Assembly (NCBI GenBank): GCA_021783435.1
Contig: JAJXUC010000097.1
Location: forward strand, 1 to 13,857
Source of the DNA: Pseudomonadota bacterium
GTDB lineage: Bacteria; Pseudomonadota; Gammaproteobacteria; Burkholderiales; Burkholderiaceae
Reading direction: 5' to 3'
DNA length: 13,857 bases
The notes under the pieces were generated by a model. That model worked only from the letters and a program-made list of their open reading frames with translations. It was not told the DNA's origin and did not search any database. Below are positions 8,872-13,857 of this stretch, in pieces. A program made the position numbers and the translations under genes. Positions within the stretch are counted from its first letter, which is position 1; each line of letters opens with the position of its first letter.

Positions 8872-9525
8872 TCACTTGATCGATGCCGTAGCGAGCCGCG
8901 CGCTGAATGCCATGAATGCCGCGCCCACCACGCCGGTCAGCCCAGCGGCCAGGCGGCGACGGCGGCGAAACGCCTCAGCCAGGCGCGAACCGGCGAAGAT
9001 CAGCGTGGACAGATAGAGCAGGCTGAACAATTGCACGATGCCCCCCAGAATGAGGAAGGACAGCGCTGGATGGGCATAGGCCGGATCGACGAATTGAATG
9101 AAAAACGATATGAAAAAGAAAATGGCCTTGGGGTTGAGCAAGCTGATGAGCAAGGCCTTGCCCAAGGGATGCGCCGCATCGACTCGCGCCGTTGGCGCGA
9201 TCGGCGCTTCGGCCTGCTTGTAGCGACGCAACGCGACGCGCAGCATGTTCAAACCAATCCATGCGAGGTAGGCCGCACCGAGCAATTTGACGACGACGAA
9301 CAGCCAGGCGACCGCCTCGAGCAGACTGGCCAGGCCCGCGGCGGCCAGCACCATGAGCACCGTGTCGCCGATGAAAATGCCGCAGGCCCCGAGATAGCCC
9401 TGCCTCACCCCGCGCTGCGCGGCCACGCTGAGCACGTACAAGGAGTTCGGCCCCGGCAGCAGCACGATGAACACCACGCCGAGCACATACAGCCCGAGAT
9501 CGGTGATGCCGAACAGATCGTGCAT
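8872..9525 (-). CDS. leuE: LysE/RhtB-family amino-acid exporter, LeuE-like
   Basis: This is an inner-membrane amino-acid efflux protein of the LysE/RhtB superfamily, 217 residues. E. coli LeuE, its nearest relative I recognise, is 212 residues and exports leucine and some other neutral amino acids. Family features seen are the [11 protein letters not shown] motif in the first membrane segment (22-32), [15 protein letters not shown] (44-58), and the [17 protein letters not shown] segment (129-145). About six hydrophobic segments cover the protein, with a charged cytoplasmic loop at about 98-122 and an arginine-rich stretch at 187-191. Spacing is 18 bp after carA and 40 bp before carB with no terminator, so it is in the car operon. 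Substrate cannot be read from sequence; the arginine-pathway context makes a basic or urea-cycle-type substrate conceivable, but that is speculation. The symbol reflects similarity only. Confidence 0.88.
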   Translation of the reverse strand: MHDLFGITDLGLYVLGVVFIVLLPGPNSLYVLSVAAQRGVRQGYLGACGIFIGDTVLMVLAAAGLASLLEAVAWLFVVVKLLGAAYLAWIGLNMLRVALRRYKQAEAPIAPTARVDAAHPLGKALLISLLNPKAIFFFISFFIQFVDPAYAHPALSFLILGGIVQLFSLLYLSTLIFAGSRLAEAFRRRRRLAAGLTGVVGAAFMAFSARLATASIK

Positions 9526-9543
9526 GGCGGCGGGGCCCGGACT

Positions 9544-10707
9544 TCAGGCTGCGGCCCGTTGACGCTGCATCAAGCCGACGAAGCGGTCGAACAATTCGCC
9601 AATTTCATGAGGACCTGGGCTGGCTTCGGGGTGTCCCTGGAAACAAAAAGCAGGTTTGTCGCGGAACTCGAAGCCCTGCAAGGTGCCGTCGAACAAGGAG
9701 ACATGGGTGGTGCGCACATGCCGCGGCAGCGTTTCGGCATCGACAGCGAAGCCGTGATTCTGACTGGTGATGCTCACGCGCCCGGTGTCGAGGTTTCTCA
9801 CGGGATGGTTGGCCCCATGATGACCGAATTTCATCTTGAAAGTCCGCGCGCCTGCTGCCAAGGCCATGATCTGGTGACCCAGGCAAATCCCGAACGTGGG
9901 CACGCCATGCTCGATCAAGCTGCGCGCCGCCGCAATAGCGTAGTCACAGGGCTCGGGATCGCCCGGCCCATTCGACAGGAACACACCGTCGGGCCGCATG
10001 GACAGCACCACTTCGGCAGAGGTCTGCGCCGGCACCACCGTCACACGGCAGCCACGCGAAGCCAGCAAACGCAAGATATTGAACTTGACGCCAAAGTCGT
10101 AGGCAACAACGTGAAAGCCCGTTCCGCCCGACTCGCCATAGCCCTGGTCGAGCGACCAGGCAGTTTGCCTCCAGGCATAGGGCTCGGTCGTGCTCACGAC
10201 CTTGGCCAGATCCATCCCGGCCAGGCCATGGAAGCGGCGGGCCTTGTCAAGCGCATGCTCCACGTCGGCGGCGCCGACGACTTGGCCGAGGGGCCATGCC
10301 ATGAGGCAACCGTTCTGCGCGCCTTTGCTGCGCAACAAGCGGGTGAGTTTGCGCGTATCGATGCCGGCGATGGCAAGCGTGCCCGTGCGCCGCAAATAAT
10401 CGCCCAGGCCCTCGGTTTTGCGAAAATTCGAGTCGATTTGCGGCAGATCCTTGATGATCAACCCAGCGGCATGGATTTTCGCAGCCTCCACGTCCTCCTG
10501 GTTCACGCCGACATTGCCGATATGCGGGTAGGTCAGCGTGACGATTTGCTGGCAATAACTCGGGTCGGTGAGAATTTCCTGGTAGCCGGTGATGGCGGTG
10601 TTGAATACCACCTCACCCGTGCTTTCTCCGGCTGCGCCAATGGAAATACCGTGAAAGACCGTACCGTCGGCGAGGGCCAAAATCGCTTTGGGTTGCAACG
10701 GCAGCAT
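9544..10707 (-). CDS. carA: Carbamoyl phosphate synthase small (glutamine amidotransferase) subunit
   Basis: CarA hydrolyses glutamine and channels ammonia to CarB. The 387-residue protein (E. coli 382) has the CPSase small N-terminal domain (about 5-140, with [20 protein letters not shown] at 29-48) and a class I glutamine amidotransferase domain (about 197-380). The catalytic triad is visible: Cys275 in FGICLGHQ, and His359 and Glu361 in [19 protein letters not shown] (245-252) is the expected substrate loop. The reading frame is open upstream to an ATG at 10797, but the added 30 residues ([11 protein letters not shown]...) do not look like the family. The ATG at 10705-10707 ([15 protein letters not shown]) has a GGAG nine bases upstream and matches homologues, so I chose it. 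First gene of carA-leuE-carB. Confidence 0.98.
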   Translation of the reverse strand: MLPLQPKAILALADGTVFHGISIGAAGESTGEVVFNTAITGYQEILTDPSYCQQIVTLTYPHIGNVGVNQEDVEAAKIHAAGLIIKDLPQIDSNFRKTEGLGDYLRRTGTLAIAGIDTRKLTRLLRSKGAQNGCLMAWPLGQVVGAADVEHALDKARRFHGLAGMDLAKVVSTTEPYAWRQTAWSLDQGYGESGGTGFHVVAYDFGVKFNILRLLASRGCRVTVVPAQTSAEVVLSMRPDGVFLSNGPGDPEPCDYAIAAARSLIEHGVPTFGICLGHQIMALAAGARTFKMKFGHHGANHPVRNLDTGRVSITSQNHGFAVDAETLPRHVRTTHVSLFDGTLQGFEFRDKPAFCFQGHPEASPGPHEIGELFDRFVGLMQRQRAAA

Positions 10708-10716
10708 TGATTGGTT

Positions 10717-10720
10717 CTCC
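10717..10720 (-). promoter_or_regulatory. Shine-Dalgarno of carA, deciding the internal start
   Basis: GGAG on the minus strand lies nine bases before the ATG at 10707. It supports initiation there rather than at the in-frame ATG 90 bp upstream, which has no such site. Confidence 0.65.
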
Positions 10721-10798
10721 GAACGCTTGATGTCGCGTGGCTTGTTGTATGGCGTTGAAAGCACGCTGTGTTTGGGACGCGTCGGGTGTGCAGGCAAC

Positions 10799-10826
10799 CC
10801 GTGTTCAAGTCTGAACCAGCATAGCC
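10799..10826 (-). repeat. Short inverted-repeat copy A in the carA leader
   Basis: Minus strand reads GGCTATGCT, GGTT, CAGACT, T, GA, A, CACGG. The same blocks in the same order, without the extra bases, occur on the plus strand at 11200-11221. The copies face each other across about 370 bp. The likeness is visible directly; meaning is unknown and chance cannot be excluded. Confidence 0.4.
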
Positions 10827-10838
10827 CAAAGCCTTGAA

Positions 10839-10844
10839 ATTATA
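10839..10844 (-). promoter_or_regulatory. Likely -10 box of the carA-leuE-carB promoter
   Basis: A perfect TATAAT occurs on the minus strand, and transcription would start near 10832. This leaves a leader of about 125 nt before the carA ATG. The -35 region 16-18 bp upstream (GGTATGGC area) is poor, so an activator or a weak promoter is possible. I could not recognise ArgR or PurR operator consensus sequences in the leader by eye. Confidence 0.5.
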
Positions 10845-11199
10845 GCCATGCCACCCACCCGCCATACCCTGCGTGCTCACACCTTGCCTTGCACCACAAC
10901 CTGCTGATGCTGCGTGCAGACCCGCTCGGCGTTGCTGTTCATGCACGATGCCAAGAGCCCGGCGAAACAAGCGGGCGCCAGGATCCCGCCAGATCGCGAG
11001 TTCGCACAGCAACCTGACCAATCCATCCAGGGTGAAGCCATGCCTCCTCGACACAACCGTCCAACCCGCCTTGCCCCGTCGCGAACAACCAGACATGACG
11101 ACCCTGATCAGGAAGCCAGGTTCGAGCCGGAGTGGGCGGCTCGCTCAGCATCGAGGTGTCGGCCCATGGGGGGCAAACCCGTCGATTGCGCCATCATCC

Positions 11200-11221
11200 G
11201 GCTATGCTCAGACTGACACGG
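11200..11221 (+). repeat. Short inverted-repeat copy B upstream of the dehalogenase gene
   Basis: Plus strand reads GGCTATGCT, CAGACT, GA, CACGG continuously, the ungapped counterpart of the minus-strand sequence at 10799-10826. TATGCT within it could be a weak -10 hexamer for rightward transcription, but there is no matching -35 box. Confidence 0.4.
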
Positions 11222-11270
11222 TGGCAATGAACGGGCTCGACGTTGGGGATCGTTGCCGGACAGACCACAG

Positions 11271-11308
11271 GCACATCGGTCTGCGCCCGGGTGCGATGCC
11301 GATCGTGC
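11271..11308 (+). other. Imperfect hairpin-forming dyad
   Basis: GCACATCGG (11271-11279) can pair with CCGATCGTGC (11299-11308) with one bulged C, and an inner CGC/GCG stem closes a six-base loop. The sequence after it (AACCCTCCTTGTTTTG) is only partly T-rich. It could be a weak terminator for rightward read-through, a leader structure for the dehalogenase transcript, or chance in GC-rich DNA. Confidence 0.3.
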
Positions 11309-11473
11309 AACCCTCCTTGTTTTGACCGACAGCCCGGACGTTATCAAACCCAGAAGATCCCCCCGTCACTGAATTGGCCCGTTCACACGGGTTCTGCACC
11401 CGCACTGCCCAGCACGGACAGGACACGGCGTGTACAGGACCTCGACCCCAATCGGCAACTTCACCGCCCGGAC

Positions 11474-11479
11474 AAGGAG
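11474..11479 (+). promoter_or_regulatory. Shine-Dalgarno of the dehalogenase gene
   Basis: AAGGAG lies six bases before the ATG at 11486. It selects this start over the in-frame open sequence that extends upstream to 11243 and whose translation does not resemble the family. Confidence 0.85.
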
Positions 11480-11485
11480 CAGCGC

Positions 11486-12361
11486 ATGTTCAAAAATTTC
11501 CACCCGATTTGCATTCAGGCCGGCAGCGTCAAGATCGCAGGCCGTATGGGCGGCAGCGGGCCTCCCCTGTTGTTGCTGCATGGCCATCCCCAGACCCACA
11601 TGATCTGGCACAAGATCGCCGACGAACTGGCGGCGCACTACACCGTCGTTACAACGGATTTGCGCGGCTACGGTGCGTCCTCGAAACCAACGGGACAAGC
11701 CGATCACAGCACCTACAGCAAACGCGCCATGGCAGCGGATCAGGTTGCGGTCATGCAAAGCCTGGGGTTCGAGTCGTTCTTCGTCTGCGCCCATGACCGA
11801 GGCGCTCGCGTGGCGCACCGCCTGTGCCTGGACTCACCTGCCGCGATACGCAAAGCAATCTTGCTCGACATTGCTCCGACCCTGGCGATGTATGAGCAAA
11901 CCAACCGGGCATTCGCAACCGCCTATTTCCACTGGTTCTTTCTGATCCAGCCGTCGCCGTTTCCAGAAACATTGATCAGCCGCGACCCCGATGCATACAT
12001 CGATGCCGTGATGGGTAATCGTTCGGCCGGCATGGCGCCTTTCACACCTGAAGCACAGGACGCCTATCGGTCTGCCCTGCACGGCGAGGGCGCTGTCCAT
12101 GCGATGTGCGAGGATTACCGGGCCTCGGCGACCATTGATCTGGAGCACGATCGACAGGACCGTCTGCAAGGCCACCGCATCACCTGTCCCTTGCACGTGT
12201 TGTGGGGGAGCAAAGGCATCGTCGGACGCTTGTTCGACCCTTTGCGTGAATGGAGTCAAGTCGCCGAACAAGTCAGCGGCCATGCCCTGGATTGCGGGCA
12301 CTACATACCCGAGGAGGCACCTGAGGCATTATTCGAAGCAATCCGCACCACGCTGCGCTGA
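11486..12361 (+). CDS. Alpha/beta hydrolase of the fluoroacetate/haloacetate dehalogenase family
   Basis: The predicted role is hydrolytic removal of halide from a haloacetate, giving glycolate, by a cytoplasmic alpha/beta-hydrolase. The 291-residue protein carries LLLLHGHPQTHMIW (28-41, oxyanion region), TDLRGYGASSKP (57-68) and the nucleophile elbow AHDRGARVAHR with Asp104, Arg105 and Arg108. It continues with LLDIAPT carrying the acid Asp128, FHWFF with His149 and Trp150, CEDYRAS with Tyr211, and the catalytic His272 in DCGHYIP. From memory this reproduces, with a constant 6-8 residue offset, the residues of the structurally studied Rhodopseudomonas palustris fluoroacetate dehalogenase (Asp110, Arg111, Arg114, Asp134, His155, Trp156, Tyr219, His280). 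The start is set by AAGGAG. It is a lone gene, convergent with the kinase. An epoxide hydrolase or other haloalkanoate hydrolase is the alternative, but the Arg pair and His-Trp argue for haloacetate. Confidence 0.88.
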   Translation: MFKNFHPICIQAGSVKIAGRMGGSGPPLLLLHGHPQTHMIWHKIADELAAHYTVVTTDLRGYGASSKPTGQADHSTYSKRAMAADQVAVMQSLGFESFFVCAHDRGARVAHRLCLDSPAAIRKAILLDIAPTLAMYEQTNRAFATAYFHWFFLIQPSPFPETLISRDPDAYIDAVMGNRSAGMAPFTPEAQDAYRSALHGEGAVHAMCEDYRASATIDLEHDRQDRLQGHRITCPLHVLWGSKGIVGRLFDPLREWSQVAEQVSGHALDCGHYIPEEAPEALFEAIRTTLR

Positions 12362-12487
12362 CGGCAGGCGAAACGGGATCCACCGGATTTCACGAACCGG
12401 GTACACACCTGGCCTCACGGAGCAGCGGAAGCCCGCCCTTTTCGAAGAACCATGGCATCGTTGCAGGCCATGAGACTGCAACAGCCA

Positions 12488-13857
12488 TCACCCATATTCG
12501 ACATCCGGATAAGCAGTCCCATCAAGGCGCGCCGCTTCTGCAATCACCTCACGCAAAGCCTCTCTGGTTTTCACACTCGATTCGCTCAAATCTTGTGCCA
12601 GTCTTTGCCTTTGCTCGTCCAGAATTGCCCCATCAGTTCGCATGATGCCTATGGCCAGGCTCATCAAACGCATCGCACCGGCTTCCATGCAAACGCCCTT
12701 CAGTGCGTGTGCAGCGTCGTGCACGCCACTGTGATCACCGGACGCCAAAGCATCAAGAATCCGCGTGGTGTTGCGGTTGATATCCGTGCTGGCACGCTCC
12801 AGCAACTCCTTGACGAAATCGCGCCTCGTACCGATTTGCTTGAGTTTATCGATCACCTTCATGTCGATGTAAATCGTTGGAATCGGACGCAGATGCTGTG
12901 AAACAGTAGATTCAGGTGTCGAATCCTTGCGGCCAATGCCGGTTTGCGGAGACAAGAATTTCTGCCGAACATCGCGCGGATGGCGGCAGTTGTTGATCGC
13001 ATCACGCAACTCTTGCGCCAGAACTGGTTTTGTGAGGACCCCCATCGCACCTGTATTTTTCAGTCGTGAAACCGTTAATGCAGACGCATCGGCCGTTAGG
13101 AAATAAGCCGGGGCAGGGTTACGGCAGCCAAACCGGTATGTCTGCAACACCGTGCTACCGTCGATGTCACCGAGGTTGTAGTCGAGCAGAAGCAAATCGA
13201 AGCTGTCCGTGCCTGCAAGAATATCCAGTGCCTGCGCGCCGCTTTCGGCCAGGATCACGGAGTGGCCTTCCTTTTGCAATATTTCTTGCAGCAAATAGCG
13301 ATTGGTCTCGTTGTCGTCAACAATCAGGATACGTCGCCGCTCCTGCACATTCTGCAGATTCAATGCGCCAAGATCGCCCGCGATCTCGAATTCATTCTGA
13401 CCAGCACGGACGCGGGGCATGCGAAGGTCGAACCAGAATGTACTACCCACACCGACATCACTACTGACCCGCAGCGTCCCGCCCATCAACTCGACAACCT
13501 GCCTGCTGATGGCCAGTCCCAGGCCTGTGCCCTCAGGCTGTTGCAGGTTCTTCGCATTGAGTTGCACAAAGGGATCAAAAATTTTATCCTGATATTCTTT
13601 AGGAATTCCAACTCCCGAGTCTTTGACACTAAATCGCAGGAGATAGTCCGAAGACGATTCACGCAAGAGCGCAATATTCAAAGCCACCGATCCATATTCA
13701 GTGTATTTGACTGAATTGTTCACCAGGTTAATCAACAAACGCGCCAGCCAATGGGCGTCACCAGCAACTTGGTCGACAATTCTCGGGTCGATCACACTTG
13801 AAAAGCCAATCCCCTTTTTTCTGGCGTTGGCCTCCACTGCGGCCCGGACTACATCGA
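12488..13857 (-). CDS. Hybrid sensor histidine kinase with receiver and Hpt domains (partial, N-terminus beyond right edge)
   Basis: This is the C-terminal 455 residues of a hybrid two-component kinase, counted here from the valine (GTG) at 13835-13837. It begins at the end of a dimerisation/phosphoacceptor domain; the acceptor His is off the window. The HATPase domain has the N box LLINLVNNSVKYTE (34-47), DSGVGIP (73-79) and EGTGLGLAISRQ (102-113). A receiver (about 169-285) has Asp174 and Asp175, phosphoacceptor Asp219 in LLLLDYNLGDIDG, Thr248 and Lys270. A linker precedes an Hpt domain (about 322-440) with His377 in DAAHALKGVCMEAGAMRL. HATPase-receiver-Hpt order is that of RpfC, BarA and similar phosphorelay kinases; the input domain, which would distinguish them, is absent. 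The frame stays open through 13857, so the GTG is not a proposed start. No cognate regulator is in view. Confidence 0.93.
   Translation of the reverse strand, partial: DVVRAAVEANARKKGIGFSSVIDPRIVDQVAGDAHWLARLLINLVNNSVKYTEYGSVALNIALLRESSSDYLLRFSVKDSGVGIPKEYQDKIFDPFVQLNAKNLQQPEGTGLGLAISRQVVELMGGTLRVSSDVGVGSTFWFDLRMPRVRAGQNEFEIAGDLGALNLQNVQERRRILIVDDNETNRYLLQEILQKEGHSVILAESGAQALDILAGTDSFDLLLLDYNLGDIDGSTVLQTYRFGCRNPAPAYFLTADASALTVSRLKNTGAMGVLTKPVLAQELRDAINNCRHPRDVRQKFLSPQTGIGRKDSTPESTVSQHLRPIPTIYIDMKVIDKLKQIGTRRDFVKELLERASTDINRNTTRILDALASGDHSGVHDAAHALKGVCMEAGAMRLMSLAIGIMRTDGAILDEQRQRLAQDLSESSVKTREALREVIAEAARLDGTAYPDVEYG

Larger units (their letters stand above)
10845..11473. other. Intergenic stretch without a supported gene
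   Basis: About 630 bp between the carA promoter and the dehalogenase ribosome-binding site. Open frames up to about 190 codons occur on both strands, but their translations are rich in Arg, Pro, Ser and Cys, match no family I know, lack convincing start sites and overlap each other, so I regard them as GC-rich noise. No tRNA, riboswitch or IS end was recognised; GGTTCGAGCCGG near 11119 resembles a T-loop but has no pairing stem. The stretch does hold the dyad at 11271-11308 and repeat copy B. It may be regulatory DNA or a decayed gene. Confidence 0.6.

Noticed and set aside
6042..8879. Very long plus-strand open frame (945 codons) opposite carB
   Set aside because: It is antisense to an intact, unmistakable carB. 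Its translation is His/Asp/Gly/Leu-rich with no family resemblance, the usual mirror of codon bias in GC-rich genes.
8812..10710. Plus-strand open frame of 632 codons opposite leuE and carA
   Set aside because: Spans two clear minus-strand genes and the gap between them; composition is Gln/His/Arg-rich with no domain.
10533..11096. Minus-strand 187-codon frame overlapping the start of carA
   Set aside because: It covers the carA promoter and the first part of carA in another frame and has no recognisable homology.
11110..11140. tRNA-like T-loop sequence GGTTCGAGCCGG
   Set aside because: The flanking bases do not form a five-pair T stem, and no acceptor or anticodon stem could be placed around it.
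10873..11325. Plus-strand 150-codon frame in the intergenic stretch, including a nested ATG at 11095
   Set aside because: Low-complexity Arg/Pro/Ser/Cys translation, no ribosome-binding site, no family signature; could at most be a remnant.
12461..12481. TTGCAG/CTGCAA inverted repeat between the convergent dehalogenase and kinase genes
   Set aside because: Only six pairs with a nine-base loop and no T-run on either side; not a convincing terminator.

Overview
The window is a dense, GC-rich stretch of bacterial chromosome. It holds eleven protein-coding genes; two of them run off the ends (glmM on the left, a hybrid histidine kinase on the right). Most of it is a housekeeping block that, from memory of these genomes, is conserved in beta- and gammaproteobacteria: carA - carB - greA - yhbY - rlmE - ftsH - folP - glmM. 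Two additions, a LeuE/LysE-type exporter between carA and carB and a DUF4149 membrane protein after greA, together with the protein sequences, point to a betaproteobacterium of the order Burkholderiales. I cannot name the genus. I see no rRNA, tRNA, CRISPR array, insertion sequence or phage gene.

Layout, left to right. Positions 1-4009, all on the minus strand: glmM (5' part only), folP, ftsH and rlmE, transcribed in the order rlmE > ftsH > folP > glmM. A strong intrinsic terminator lies between ftsH and folP, so the essential metabolic pair folP-glmM probably has its own promoter or depends on read-through. yhbY (4082-4561, plus) is divergent from rlmE across 72 bp. Positions 4606-10707, minus strand: carA > leuE-like > carB, then an intrinsic terminator, then greA and the DUF4149 gene, which overlap by 4 bp (GTGA).

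Upstream of carA lies a gene-poor stretch of about 780 bp (10708-11485). It contains a perfect TATAAT -10 box for carA, a hairpin-forming dyad, and two related inverted copies of a short sequence. Beyond it the content looks accessory: an alpha/beta hydrolase with the full active-site set of fluoroacetate/haloacetate dehalogenases (plus strand), and convergent with it the 3' part of a hybrid sensor kinase carrying ATPase, receiver and Hpt domains in that order.

Functionally, carAB supplies carbamoyl phosphate for arginine and pyrimidines. greA, yhbY and rlmE serve transcript elongation and 50S ribosome maturation. FtsH is membrane proteolysis, folP is folate synthesis, and glmM feeds peptidoglycan and LPS precursor synthesis. 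The dehalogenase and the kinase have no evident link to these or to each other. I did not find a convincing new multi-gene system; the points most worth checking are the dehalogenase, the exporter inside the car operon, and the intergenic region upstream of carA.
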